Positions 44,546 to 56,780 of a stretch of DNA of 64,000 nucleotides are shown here, in pieces. Made by a program: the position numbers and the translations under genes. The DNA comes from Cyprinodon diabolis. Lineage: Eukaryota; Chordata; Actinopteri; Cyprinodontiformes; Cyprinodontidae. The first letter of the stretch is position 1. The number at the start of each line of letters is the position of its first letter. The notes beneath the pieces are model-generated. The model had not been told where the DNA came from, made no database searches, and saw nothing but the letters and a program-made list of their open reading frames with translations. The DNA is taken from the NCBI GenBank assembly GCA_030533445.1, contig CM060081.1, positions 38,963,611 to 39,027,610 on the forward strand. Reading direction: 5' to 3'.

Positions 44546-44989
44546 TTTATTAAACCATGGCTAACATTTCTTTAATTAAATGAGGGTCATAGCATCTGTA
44601 AATTAGGACTACTGTCTCGGGTGACCCTTTCAATCATTCTACTGAGGATTAAAACAATATATAGCTTAAAAAAAAAAAAAAAGAGCAGGGATTTTATTAA
44701 TAAGCACTGGATAATTTTTTTTTTCAAAAGCCCTCATCATTAGTTATTGTCTACAATATTAGCTTACAAATTAGGGCTTTAGTGTAATATTTGAGAGGCC
44801 GCAGCCATTTTCTTGGAACCCCTCCGACAGAGTTCACCGAGCTGTCAGTTTGTCGTGTAATTCAAGTAAAGCTGCTTGTTTAACTCCTGAATATGTGGAA
44901 TTAGGTTGACAATTTGCATGTTAACCATGACCAAACTAGCCGCACCGCATGCCAGGATATTAACACCAGGCTCCGCATGCTATTTGCTA

Positions 44990-45172
44990 GTTAGGTTGTG
45001 ACGTCAAACGCGTCACGATTTCCGGACATAGCGGTCTACGCGAAGCGGAACTCGAGAGGGAGGGGAACCATCTTGGCCGGGGTAGTGGAGTCTTCGGTTG
45101 CTGCAGCTGAAGCTCCCTCACTGTCTCCCTGGTCAAAGAGCGCAACGGACAGCAGCGGCCGGCAGGGTAAGA
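44990..45172 (+). promoter_or_regulatory. GC-rich candidate promoter and first exon of an upstream ece1 transcript
   Basis: About 180 bases with many CpG dinucleotides in an otherwise AT-rich region, a YY1-like CCATCTTGG at 45068-45076 and a good plus-strand donor (CAGG/GTAAGA at 45169-45175). Spliced to the AG at 57237-57238 it would place the ece1 MSKYKRATL start codon right after the junction. No ATG-initiated frame of note exists, so the exon would be untranslated. ECE1 is known in mammals to use several alternative first exons. Assignment to ece1 is inference from direction and order. Confidence 0.5.
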
Positions 45173-45199
45173 ACATGTCTTCTGGTTGGAGTTAATCTT

Positions 45200-47570
45200 T
45201 TTAGGGGCGCTATTAAACCAGTACTTTAGACTGACAACTGTTTTTATGACCTGTTCATATTATGATTTGACAACTGAACTGTACGGCGAGGCGTGGAGAA
45301 CCCGTCATATTGACATTATTTCTAAAGAAACTTTTGGGAGTTTGTTAAATGCATAAATTAACCTACACTCTGTTAAAATTGCTTTAAAATGTCAGTATAA
45401 TCTCTTCTATAATGTTGTTATAACCTTACTTATAACACTTTGATTTATTTCTGTATTGAATTTCATCTCCTTGTGTAATAATGGCTCCTATTTGTTTGGT
45501 TTCAGCCTTCAGGGGCTTGTGGTCACATATTCCCAGCGGTATGTTAAGTGAATCAGGCAGCCAGCATCTTATTTACACATGGACCACATAGTGAGGCTCT
45601 GTCTTTGTCAATGACCTATTTGGTGACATTTTATCCTCCAGGCCACCAGCTGCAACCAAAACAGCATTTCAAGCAACAATATGTCTGCAGTCAAAACACA
45701 GCTGCTGGTGTTTGTTTTATTCTACCTTATCCTTGCTGAGCTGTATCAATAATATTTACTTTGACTGCAAAAAAAGATCTAATTTGTATTTGGTTAGTAT
45801 GAAAAGAAAAGAAATCAACATAAATGTCCTAAAGATACAACAAATTCTAATATAAACTGGCCTATCGTCTAGCAGAAGGGCTGGATTTCAATGGATTGTA
45901 TGTTTATATCCTGAAAACAAACCTCCACAGTTTCTAAGCTGTATTTTTCTGGTACACTAAGCAAAAAGAAATGGGATAAAAGCAGAAAAAGCTTCTCAAA
46001 ATGTAGTAATCATACATCCTGGATGTCCATGGGAAAATAGAGCTGTCACCACTTTAGTTGCTCTGAGCGTTTCTCACATTGTGTCACTGCTACTTCTGCT
46101 TTTTTACCCCCCCCCCCCTATTTTATGGCACCAAACCATCCCTGAGCGTTAACATCATAAACCACCGTCAAAATCTACGTCCTGTAGGATGCAGGCGCAG
46201 AAGTCATTGGATCAATTTTTACAGAGACTCATGTTTGGGTGATTTACTGGTTTAATAACATTACCCAACCTTGGATGTGCTGTTCTCAAGGGAGCTCGAT
46301 TTACAGCGTGGTTATTCATTACCTAGGTGTGATTGAGAGTGTGCTGCAGCCTGCCACAACAACAGATAGAACAAGTAATCTCCTGTTAACTGTCTGTGCC
46401 TCTGCAGGCTTCCCCGTGCCTCTTCTTTAATCCTCACCTTATGTTGATAAAATGTTGCCAGCAGGGTATTTCATTTTATTTAACCAACAGATTTCTTTTT
46501 TATATCTTTTACCATGTGTGTGGTATGCAAAAGTTAGGTTTCTGATTTGTTTAGCATAATACTGTGACCGCTTTCAGTTGATAGATGGTATGATGATGAA
46601 ATGGGACATGACTGGCTGATATTTGATCCCTGCGCATACGTCAGAGCACCTGAAATGTATACAGAATAGTAACTCAGAGTCCTCTGATGGCAGGAATCTA
46701 AAGAATTTAAAATGTTGCAGCCCTAGATAGAAAAAAAGAAAAAGCAAGCTCTTTATATTCTCAATGCAGTCATGATTCATGATTTACTAGAAATAAAACC
46801 CAAAGTGTTATTATTCTGGTAAAGTCTCTCAGCTTAGTCCAACAATCTCACTGTAGAGCAGCACAAAGCCGATTTCCTGGGAAAGTAGATTTTACTTTTC
46901 GGTTAATGTTGCTCTGTCAGAGTGTGTTTTTGGGGGGATTTTTTTTTTTCCCCAAAGGAAGCATCTTGGCCGTCTGACAGAAAGTTTTGTCTTATCTGTG
47001 GCCTTCAGACAGAAACATGGGGACTAGCAATGATAGTGTGAGAACTGAGAAGGGTTTGCATTTATGAAGGTCAACTAACAGGGACTGGAAGTGGTACAGG
47101 GTTGGACTTTGCATAAGAGAGAAATCCCAGGGAAACAGACCAGCTTTTATACAGCCTTACATTATACAGCTGTAGTGTTTGCAGCCAGTTTATTACTGGA
47201 TGGTGTGATGCTGAGCTTCAGCATGCATAAGAAGTGTAGATATCTTTTCTGCCAAAGTATCACTTTTTCTTAAACTTTTCATTTTATTTTAACTCCAAAC
47301 TCAAATATATATTTTGGGGGGTTTTACTCATAGACCGACATAAAGTAAGGCATGATAGTGAGGTAGAAAATAAAGATGTATGGTGTAAAATAAATGCATT
47401 GCCACAAATCTGAAAAGTGTAACATTTATTTAAAGTTAACCTCCCTGAATCTAAATCATTATTTTTACATTAATAAAAATGAGTTTTTAGGTCTCACCAA
47501 AGATTTGATATACGCCTGCATTGAGGGTTTGGACATTAACCGCTAAAACATTAATATGCTTTGATTTAAG
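45200..47570. other. Presumed ece1 intron 1 / upstream region
   Basis: No exon or bounded transposon recognised. A C9-10 run is at about 46109-46118. The open frames are short and unsupported. Confidence 0.35.
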
Positions 47571-47572
47571 CC

Positions 47573-48006
47573 AGGGGTCTGCAACCTTTCATATCCAAAT
47601 AGCCATTTTGCCCCGAGTCCGACCAAGTAAAAGTTGTTTAGAGATGAGTAGTAATTGTTTTTCTAAAAGTAGATGAATTTTTAGAAAAACAATTTGTTTT
47701 TGTTTTTTTATTATCTAGTATAGGAAATTAGTTGCCATCTTAAACAACCAACAATGTATGTATTTTATCTTTTAAAATAATATTAAAACACATAATTTCC
47801 AAGCTAATTAAAAGGAAAGTGACTCTAAAAACATATTTCTGGTTCTGTCCTTCTTAACAATCTTATAAAAAACACTAAAGCCTTTAAGACTGGTATTTAT
47901 TTTGTAGTACATTATTTAGCTTTTTATATACATTTTAGCCACTTTAAGAGCCGCTGCAGAGGGTCCAAAGAGCCACATGTGGCTCTGGAGCCGTAGGTTG
48001 CAGACC
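47573..48006. mobile_element. hAT-type element with CAGGGGTCTGCAACCT ends
   Basis: The left end CAGGGGTCTGCAACCT and the right end AGGTTGCAGACCCTTG are near-perfect inverted repeats of a common vertebrate hAT end. The flanks are similar (ATTTAAGC and ATTAAGCC) with a one-base slip. The interior is AT-rich with no transposase. Confidence 0.7.
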
Positions 48007-48009
48007 CTT

Positions 48010-48476
48010 GATTAAGCCATTCCATTTTAGTCCTAGCTGTATTTTATGGGTCAAATATTTTGCAGTTTTTAATTCTCTTCGTATTCTATCCCTGATGACA
48101 GTCATAAGAATATATAAAACACTGTAGGACTGCATGTTGGATGTATTTCCTCCTGAGGATGTAATCGCCACTTTGCAATGGCTGCAAAGTGCCCTGTTGC
48201 CATCTTTCTCTTCCTTAAGATGAAGCCAATCTTTCGATCGCTTTACCCGATGGGGCACCCTTTTTTTTATTAGCTTTTCTAGACTTACGCCTGGTCACGT
48301 TGTGCTTGCTTACTGAATGCCGTGTGACTTGCGTAAAAAATGTGACGTAAGTCGTGCTGCCCTAAGCGGCTCTGGCGCTGCCTGGAATCGTTAAGAGAAC
48401 CGTAAGCGAGCTGCCAAACGATGCCATGGAATTGGAACACACTTTTGAACAGGAACTGGTTTTTGATTCCCATACC
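48010..48476 (-). pseudogene. hAT relic with a BED zinc-finger fragment
   Basis: On the minus strand the element starts near 48476 with 'taggtatgggaatcaaaaac', like a fish hAT terminus. After a GC-richer leader the frame from 48258 begins MPHRVKRSKDWLHL and runs through a CSHCKVAITSSGGNTSNMQ segment, the CxxC part of a BED finger with the NTSN signature of hAT transposases. The HxxxH/C half and all downstream transposase are missing, and the element stops at the neighbouring CAGGGG-type hAT. Confidence 0.6.
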
Positions 48477-48479
48477 TAA

Positions 48480-50460
48480 CCAATATGGTGACTAATGATT
48501 CACAGCACCGTATACTACCAACGGCCAACCATAATATTCATTGTTCGACTTTAGCACACCAATTGTGATTAGTAATTTTTCTTTGTTTTCTATCTCTATC
48601 TCTATGGTGCTTATTCATATCGGCTCTTAATAAGGAATAATTCACATGAAAAAGAAATGTCTGAAACATGGTTAGGGCTGCTGTATAGAGTGGAAACATT
48701 GCATCCCTGTAGTCTCTGCAGATGAGTCTCTTTCAAATAAGCGGCTGCTCCAGTGAACTAGGCCTTTAGGGGTGCCCCGGTGCCACTCCAAAGGATTTTA
48801 GCTTTTTTTGCAGGTAGAGTGAGCTCTGAGCATCCCTGTGACGAGTGTTCAGGTGAACACCAAGGCACTTAAGAATCCCCTGTGGCAATGTCATTTAAAA
48901 GAAACAAAGATTAAAACCACGTAACTCCTTCCTTTCATTTCACTTATATACAATATGCTTTTTTTAAAAACATTTTTTCTTTATTTCTTTTCTTTTAGAC
49001 TGACAAACATTGAATTTAAGTTTAATAGAAAGGGAAGTAGCAGCTTTTCTAGTGAATCTGTGGTTTCTTTATGTGTCTCGCTGAGGTCATGAGTGTGTTT
49101 TTGGTGAGGTGTGATTGCAGAAGTTAAAACAGAAGTGTGTTCTTTCATAGTCCTGAAATGAGCTGCCGCTTAAGACCCAGCTTTATGCACGTTTCTGGTA
49201 TTTACTGATTAATCACCTATCATATGTGGACTGTAACTTTATCTTAATCTTGCTTCTGGTGGTTTCCCATGACGGTTAAATGAGCTGCAGGGCTACTAGG
49301 CGGCCAGTTCATCCCCTAACCATCCCGGAATCTTAATGTTCTTTCTTGTTTTGCATTTTGTTGTTTTCCTTGTTAGCTTTTCTCAGAAAATTTCCCCCAA
49401 ACCGTGTCCACTGCAGCACATGTAGCGCTCGGTCTTAAACACACACAAACACAAGTTATTCTTGGAGGAATGCCCTAACGCCGCAAATAATAGTCCGTCT
49501 TGCAGGATCAGTGACGAATTACTGACGCATGTTTGGGGTTTACTGCTTCACTCAAAGGTTGTGGTCTTGTGTACAGGCTGCTTTTGTATAGGAAGACATT
49601 GTGGGAGACCAGAGACCAGCGATTTGTTAGACACCCCCCCCAGACCTGACTTCCACCACAGGCTTTGTGTTTGGGACATAAGTGGCTCAGACCCATTCCT
49701 GTGTTCTTATCCACAGGAATTCCTAGGTAGGTGCTGACAGACATTTGATGGTACAGCCTACATTATTAAGGTGATAGATAGATAGATAAAAGTCACCTAG
49801 AACTCTATACTGCTTTATTTAGAAAAAAATTTAAATGCCTTAATCTTTCACACATAAAAAAGTAAAACCAAAAACATAATTCCTTCAAAAAGGAATGATG
49901 GGAATGCAACCCGACTAACAAATTCTATGTTATAATGTGAGGAATTTATATGTACTTTATTTATTTTTGAGTGCTTGGAAAATTTGAAGTTAGTCATCCT
50001 GCTGCTTTGGGGAATTAAGATTAAACTAAAAACTCCCCAAACTGTTAAACACTAGAAAACACGTCTTTTAAGATGCGTAGCCATTTATGTAAGACACAAA
50101 ATGTCCAATATGTGTCAGAAACAATCAAACAGTTAAAAACACAAACTGTAAGAGTGACAAAAGGCTGGATGAGGATGTGGTTTAACTTGATATCACAGAA
50201 TATAAGTAGGGCGGCAATGGAGTTCTACAAGGTGCTGCACAGAAATCTTGGGGCATGCTTCCGTGGTTAGAGCACACAACCCGTGTACGGAGGCCTTAGT
50301 CTTTGTGCAAATTGATTGTTTTTAGACATGCCATTATCATAGATGTAGACATGTACAGGTTGGTAATAGCTAATAGGACTTAATAACCAAAGTACTGTAC
50401 CCTTTGGTCAGATGGCACTATTGAACAACCCTCTAAAAGCATTTGACATGTAAAAATAGA
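48480..50460. other. Gene-free stretch, nothing firmly recognised
   Basis: Mostly unique-looking sequence with short unsupported open frames (for example 49462-49737). A short GATA run lies at 49771-49788. Confidence 0.35.
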
Positions 50461-50473
50461 TTTTTTCCCCCGA

Positions 50474-50645
50474 GCGTTTTATTGTCATTAGACTGTCACA
50501 AGTACAGAGAAATGAAATAAACTCTCTGTATTTAACCCATCCCTTTGGGGACCAGTAGGCTGCCATTGTGCGGTGTCCAGGGAGCAGTGTGGGGACCCCA
50601 GGATTCCAAGCTCAATGCCCTAACCTCTAGGCCACCACTCCCCAA
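50474..50645 (-). mobile_element. tRNA-derived SINE, copy 4 (internally deleted)
   Basis: Reverse-complement copy of the family at 2331. Head and tail are both present, but the segment between 'cttggaatcctgggg' and 'cactgctccctgg' is gone, removing the B box and the 'gagcaagacccttaac' part. Confidence 0.8.
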
Positions 50646-50650
50646 AGCAA

Positions 50651-50765
50651 GCTTTGGCGTGAAGGGTCTTGAAGGACGGACACTGGCAGCTCATTCCCCC
50701 CAGAGTGGGATATGAACCCAGGCTTCCTGTTTGCAGTGACTTACCGCTAGAGCTTCCCAGCTGCA
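50651..50765 (-). mobile_element. Second tRNA-like SINE head, different family
   Basis: On the minus strand, 'agctctagcggtaagtcact' followed by 'gggttcatatcccactctgg' resembles an A box and B box spaced as in a tRNA, then a different body ending 'cttcaagacccttcacgcc'. It abuts SINE copy 4, so the two form a composite. Confidence 0.55.
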
Positions 50766-51461
50766 AGATTTGTGGAAAATTAAGTTAAATATGGTGATGG
50801 ATTTGTTTTATCCTCAAATTATTCTGGGATTCATGCATCAAATCACAGCAGCAACCTTTAGATAAATTGTAAATCTTATATCGTAAAGTACTAATTATTT
50901 GTCACTATTTGATAATAGCTCCACAATAGTCCAAATCAACTTCAGGATGGTTTATCAGACATTCCTTTGCTTTTCTAAGCAGTCATTGTGGTCCTGAGGC
51001 TGGAGGTTTCTAGAAAACCACTGGATTCATGTGAAGAGAGGAGATTCAAATAGGAGATTTTTCCCACTCAATGAATGTCGGAATTTTCAGTGTGACTATG
51101 TTAGAACAGCTTTCTAAAGGAGGCCAGGAAATGTTCAGGGTGTTGTGCATTTGTGGAAACTAATGTAATGCTTCTGGTATTAGATGTTAATGATTGGGTG
51201 ATATTAGTCGCAAAATAAAAAAAATTGAAAGGGAAGCTGTGTTTTCACTAAGAAGTGATTCCGCCCAGGGCTTTCAGTTTGTGTGGCAACATGTTCCAGC
51301 GCTTCTGCACAGACTTCAATTCCAGGAAAGTGTTGGAAAACACTGAATGTGGGCTCAGGAATGTGCGTTTGTGACAACAGCTACGTCGGAGCCAGCGCTC
51401 TTTGTTGATCAACAGACGGATCAAACACTGAGCAAATGATTAAGTCACAGATGTTTTAGGC

Positions 51462-51462
<1 letters not shown>

Positions 51463-51508
<46 letters not shown>
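51463..51508. repeat. (TA)n microsatellite
   Basis: About 23 TA units without interruption. Confidence 0.95.
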
Positions 51509-51510
<2 letters not shown>

Positions 51511-52740
51511 TCCAAAAACAACTACGTCTTGCTGTTCAGCAAGCACTCTTGTTTAGCACTGGCCTTTAGTGGAAACCCTCAGTGAATCATAGGGTAAACA
51601 TTAATGAAGCGAATGAGGAATGTGAGACAAAAGAAAAAATCCCAGATACCAGTGCTGACAATATACCTTTCCATGCAAGATAGAAGTAACATGAAACCCT
51701 TTATATCTGATAGTTCTTGTTATTTTCACCCTCCTCCCATCCTTATCTTTCCATCTCTGAACCCATTTCAGTCTTCTGCCCTTTCACAACTTTTCATTGT
51801 TTGACTTTGCCAATCATCTCAGGGGCTTTTAAAATAGGTAATAAACCCATCAACGCCAGGAAACTTTAAATATAAAATTATATTCCTTCTTATGGGTATA
51901 TTTAAGGAGGAAAACAGTAGTCACTCTTTGTACAGCTGGGGATATTTAGAACCACCTTGTGTAACAGAAACAAACTTAAGCTGGAATCTGTGCTCCTTGT
52001 TTGACTGGAACTGTTTGAGGACGGAATGGGAGAATCATTTTTTTCTTCTCGGCTTGTTTATATGCAGAAAGTTTTGAGTGCGTTAAAACAAGTGCCTTGG
52101 AATGGATTAGAGTCTAGCTGTGTTTACAATAAGATCCAATCAGTTTTAGTAGAGAATTCAGGCTCTGACTTTGGTTTATTTTTTTCTCGGGTTAACGTGG
52201 GCAGATGCAAGCCAGAGTTTTAGAGTTGTTCTACACATTGATGTAAAGCAGGCTTACATCCAGACAAACCTTTCAAGCTTGCCTGGATGTCTGTGTTTAT
52301 TTGACGCTGCCTGGCGGTTTATCACCAACTGTATTTTGCTCTTGACAATATTATGTGAGGTTTATGTAAGGGCAGTTGTTTAGGATGGTATTGGTATATT
52401 TACATCGTAGATAGCTGCCAAGTTCTGCCGGAAAACCAAACCAGCATCCCTAAAAAGCTTGCCTGCAGAGGGAAGCATGAAGCGCTGTACTCTGGACCAA
52501 CAGCAGTGGATCACATGGCTCTTCAGATTATCGATTTTGGAAAACTTGTACTGGACTCTAATCAGCTGGGTTTCTGTGTATCTTTACTTTTCCCCCCAGA
52601 CTAAGAAACCCTCATTTCCAAATGAAATCCCAAATTAACTTCATTAGACTTCAGCTAAAAGAGGAATTTGGAATTTCATGTAGAAATGGCCAAGTTCTTT
52701 TAATTTCCCTGAAAGAGTTTTTATCTGTGTGCTGGATATT

Positions 52741-53640
52741 CAATTCAGTTTATCTATTTCACACAAATTCACAACACAACTGAAGGCACTTTGCAAATTA
52801 ACCAGATCATACAGTCAAACTGATCAAAAGTTTTCTATCTAAGGAAACCCGGCTGATTGCATCGACTCATTGACTCAAAAGCAATACCTCACCAAGCATG
52901 CATGTAGCGACAGTGGAGAGGAAAATCTCCCTTTTAACAGGAGGAAACCTCCAGCAGAACCAGGCTGCCGAGGCCGACGGGGGTTCAAGGAGACAGAAGC
53001 AGACATACAGAAATAAGCAAAGAGAAAAAAAAAGAATTTGTCAAACAGCTCCACAAGTGTACACAACAATCTAGTCTCACTAAACCTGTTTGTTTTTACT
53101 ATGAATTACTTTACCGTTATGGGAGTATACACTGATGGCTGTTTCAGTGCTTGAGCACTGGCCTGACAGAATGAGCACTCAGAGACCTGGGAAGTAAGTG
53201 AGAGTCAATAACAAACAAATAAGAAACAAATGAAACAAATACACAATAAGCATGCATCCATTTTCCTAAAATTTAAATCTTGTAGTTGGTGTTACTTCTT
53301 TCCTTTGTCCACTGCTTATGTAACATACCAATTTCTTAATGCCCACAGAGATTCCTGGCCCATAAAATCTCCTTGAGATGGCATCAATTGTTTTTATTTG
53401 GCTACAATGGGCACCTGTAGGGCTGGCTTTGAAGTCAACAAATATTCTTTCGGCTTCCTCAGCACCTTTAACAACTTTGACCTTTCTTGAGGAATGAGGG
53501 CCTTTGTGTCTAACATAGAAGAGGTCATTTCTTTGGAAAAGATCAAATACACCAATAAAAATATGAACAGCTCGATCTCCAACATCTATAAACAAAGGTG
53601 TTGATGGCAGCAGCACAGCTGATATTTCTCTCCAGGGTGG
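52741..53640 (-). mobile_element. Retroelement-like repeat family, copy 2, longer
   Basis: It shares with 44055-44545 the LINE-like tail ('attcaattcagttta' side), the 'ggagaggaaaatctcccttt' block, 'gggttcaaggagacagaagc' at 52980-52999, and the 'tgttgatggcagcagcacag' segment near 53599. About 530 bases between the shared parts are only in this copy and contain the integrase-like fragment listed separately. Confidence 0.6.
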
Positions 53641-53652
53641 TGTCACTGCCAA
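53266..53652 (-). pseudogene. Integrase zinc-binding-domain fragment (Gypsy/Ginger-type, KRBA2/SCAND3-like)
   Basis: The 128-codon minus-strand frame contains HSSRKVKVVKGAEEAERIF, then KASPTGAHCSQIKTIDAISRRFYGPGISV, which resembles the HxxxH...CxxC zinc-binding module of retroelement-type integrases as found in fish KRBA2/SCAND3-like sequences. The terminal CxxC pair is degenerate (only one Cys, in VCYISSG). The catalytic core is absent and no splice sites frame it, so it is a dead transposon piece rather than a host gene. Confidence 0.55.
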
Positions 53653-53936
53653 ACAGGAACAGATGAGGCAAAGCTACTATGAGAAAAAGCAGAGAGAGCA
53701 GAACGTTAGAGATTGAACTAATAACCTCTGCAGAGTGGGAAACTAGAGATAGAATGAAGCAGAATTATGAAAAAGGGGTCCCTATGTCCTCCAGCAGTCT
53801 AAGCCTATAGTAGCATAACTATAGAGATAGCTCAGGATATGTCTGTATGATGGGTTCCAGATTTACCTGTTTAGTAAATCACTGTCAAACTTCTAAAAAC
53901 AGCCATTCATGCTCCTTTTGCATGACTGTGTGCTTG

Positions 53937-53977
53937 GTATTGCTTGGAAACATGCATTGCATGTTTCCAAGCAATAC
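53937..53977. repeat. Perfect palindrome, 20-bp arms with one central base
   Basis: The left arm 53937-53956 is the exact reverse complement of 53958-53977, separated by a single T at 53957. It lies about 50 bases before copy 2 of the 85-bp dispersed repeat. Confidence 0.95.
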
Positions 53978-54029
53978 AAGGCCTTGTCCATATAAGACTC
54001 AAACTCACTGCGGATCCAGACATTTGAAT

Positions 54030-54115
54030 TGAGAAAGCTTCCTGGAGAGGTGGCGAAACGTCTTCAAATCTTGAAAACCAAGTCCAGTGGATATTTTTAG
54101 AATTTTTACGGAATT
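54030..54115 (+). repeat. Dispersed 85-bp repeat, copy 2
   Basis: Nearly identical to 41787-41872 ('agcttcctggagaggtggcg' onward), differing at a few positions. The sequence upstream differs between copies apart from 'ttcaaat/tttgaatt' at the edge. Confidence 0.75.
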
Positions 54116-54784
54116 TCAGAGACCACCTGCTGCACAACTGGTCAAATCAACAGTCTTCCCTGCTGTCATGTTGGTCATAAAGGAACAATTTGGGGGTTAA
54201 AATTGTTTTTTGTAATCTTAGGACATTTACATAATTTCTAGAAATGAAAATAAACAAAGAAATAAGGCTAAACAATTTTGCGATTTTATTTTGATATCGC
54301 TTTGCACTAACCACAAACGTAGATGTGTCACTCCAGGGTTTCTGGGTTTTTTTTTTTCATTTCCTTGAAAGCTGGTTTGTCCAAAGTCCATTGTTGCAGG
54401 ACTTTACTGTAACCTTTGTTTGGAAAGTTCTTACTTCCACCTGTAAGCTTAGACCTGCGAGCTAGCTGAAAGTTTCCTTTTCGTTTTTGTGTGGCAGCAA
54501 ACTCAATTTAAACACTTTACCGCCACCTAAAGTGTGGGAAGGAAAAAAAAACAGAGCTCTTAGACTTGTTAAATGTAACGCGACCAAAAATTGAGTGCAT
54601 CTGCAATTGGAAAATTGCAATTATATTGCAAATGCATTTATTTGCCAAGCCTTACAAAACTAACATGTCTCTATACAACCTTTTAATTTCCGATATAATA
54701 CCAATATTGCAGCTTTGAGTATTGATCTTTGCTGATATAATCATGCATATTATTTTTACTCGTATTGGAGTGTGGAATTAGAGC

Positions 54785-55125
54785 TAGTGTTGCGCCGATA
54801 CCGATACCAGTATCGGACGGGGCCCCGATACCGCCCTAAAATGGTGATATCGGTATCGACGAGTATGAACAAATAGCGCACCGATACCATTTTGAGAGCC
54901 ATAAGTTTCTTCAACTATTGTCATCCATTCCAGGTAGGCAATAAAAAGTTCTACTGGAATCACTTTGTATTAGATTTTTTCCTGCTTCACAAAGGTAGGC
55001 AGCAGCTCGACAAAGCCATGATGGCAATTATTTTACATTATAATGGTATCGGTATCGGCCGATACTGCACAGCCAGGTATGGGGTATCGGTATCGGGGCC
55101 AAAAAATGGCATCGGTGCAACACTA
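54785..55125. mobile_element. hAT-type MITE, copy B
   Basis: Same family, orientation and structure as 7277-7604, with TAGTGTTGC...GCAACACTA ends. The flanks ATTAGAGC (54777-54784) and ATTACAGC (55126-55133) agree at 7 of 8 positions. It has an extra short duplication of the 'ggtatcggtatcgggg' motif near its right end. Confidence 0.88.
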
Positions 55126-55133
55126 ATTACAGC

Positions 55134-56480
55134 ATACGTTAACCAGAGATATTAGTCAAAATGAGAACAACAGTAGACAACTGACACATTTTCTGTTCAC
55201 CAATAGGTTGCATAAAGGCAGAGCCTTTCCATCACTTTGCTTATATCAGAGATTTTACACGCACAATTATATATTCTGATATTGTTTTTTTGGGGGGCTG
55301 ATATTGGTTCGATTAACAATATTTGGACATCTGTAATAAACATGTTTTCTATGAGTCTCATACAAAATATATTTTAGATACTGTTGCACTAGTGACTTTT
55401 AATTGCAAAGTGAACAAACATGATAAAGCATTAGGAGAAAAGAAACATATGAACTATTAGGTGATTTAGGAGCAGCAGAGCTTTAGGCACGAATGTGGCT
55501 TTTCTTCTGAGTTCTGCATGCAGGACAACAAACCCAGCGGCCTGAGAGAAGCCATACAAAATGTTGAAAAAGAGCATGCGATGGATCAATAGTCAGCAAA
55601 GATTTTGGAGGAGTCCCAATTATTTTGGAGTAAAGAGACATGTTTCTGAAGGTAATTAATATCCTGAAGGCTGATGCTGTAAAACCAGCTGGTATTTGAG
55701 AAAGGGATGGTACATAAGCCTATGGTAAGACTTAATTACTGTTACCTTAATGAACATCTTACTTAAGCTTCTAATGGAGATTGATTAATCAGAAGTTATT
55801 TAGGAAAAAAAATGATGAAAACTGTTAACATTGTGCAGAGACGACTAATTAATGTGTTAGAAGCCTCTATTCTTCTATTCTTGTTTCATGCTAAGCAGAA
55901 GTTTGATTTAAGTTAAACCCAAAGAGCCAAAATTGTCACATAAAAAACAATTTTAAAATATCTGACTGACTTTAACAGGTTTGTCTGTTGTCAGATTAAA
56001 GTTTTTGCAGCTTCGCTCTCAGATTATTGAATTTGTCTTTTATTAAAATTCTGAAACATCGATTGAAACTGTTTATTTCTGTTGCTTTCTAATCCATATT
56101 ATCAAGCAGCTTTTAACATAATGCACCATTATTCCTTGTGAGCTGAAATTTGGTCAGCCTAGGCAGGTAAACTGTAATACTGGTCATTTCACAACTAGTA
56201 TCGAGAGACAAACCGAATGAGACCAAAAAGGTAAAAGGCTTCCAAACCCAAATTAACATTGAACTGCTTCTAATGAGGTCTGTACTTACTGTAAGCTAAA
56301 TTTGTAATTGAGTTTGATGTAACTTGATACAGATATTTTCCATGGGCTCCTAAGACAACTGACAAGGAGTCCTGGAAGAGTTTTTAATTCAGGCATCATC
56401 AATTTACATTCCTGGATGTAGCCTAATACTTTTTAATACCAGTTTAATGCTATCAATGATATAAAAAGTATTTCTATCTA
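55134..56480. other. Upstream region of the proximal ece1 promoter, no gene seen
   Basis: Unique-looking AT-rich sequence without supported frames. It could hold ece1 regulatory elements, but none can be named. Confidence 0.3.
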
Positions 56481-56780
56481 CTTTGCCAGATGTGCCTATT
56501 TTCAATTTCAATCAGTTTGTTTGCAGGTTGCAATCATTTAGACCTTTGTGTTTAGTGTGTCAGGTAGCATACAGGATAACCACAGTGGGCTGTTGGAGGA
56601 GGATCCTTTGTTCGGATGCTCCACCCCTTGGTGTATTTAATCCTATAGAAACAGCAGTGGGTGTAAACTGCAGCGGTGAGATTCCCTCCCCAAATCTGAG
56701 TGAAACCACATTGAGGAATGTGCTCACACAAAGACACACAATCGTCACACAATCACTTGTGCGCACCCCGTCTCAGTCAT

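Noticed and set aside
44998..45195. 65-codon frame over the GC-rich block
   Set aside because: It starts with GTG, not ATG, and crosses the likely splice donor; an untranslated first exon fits better.
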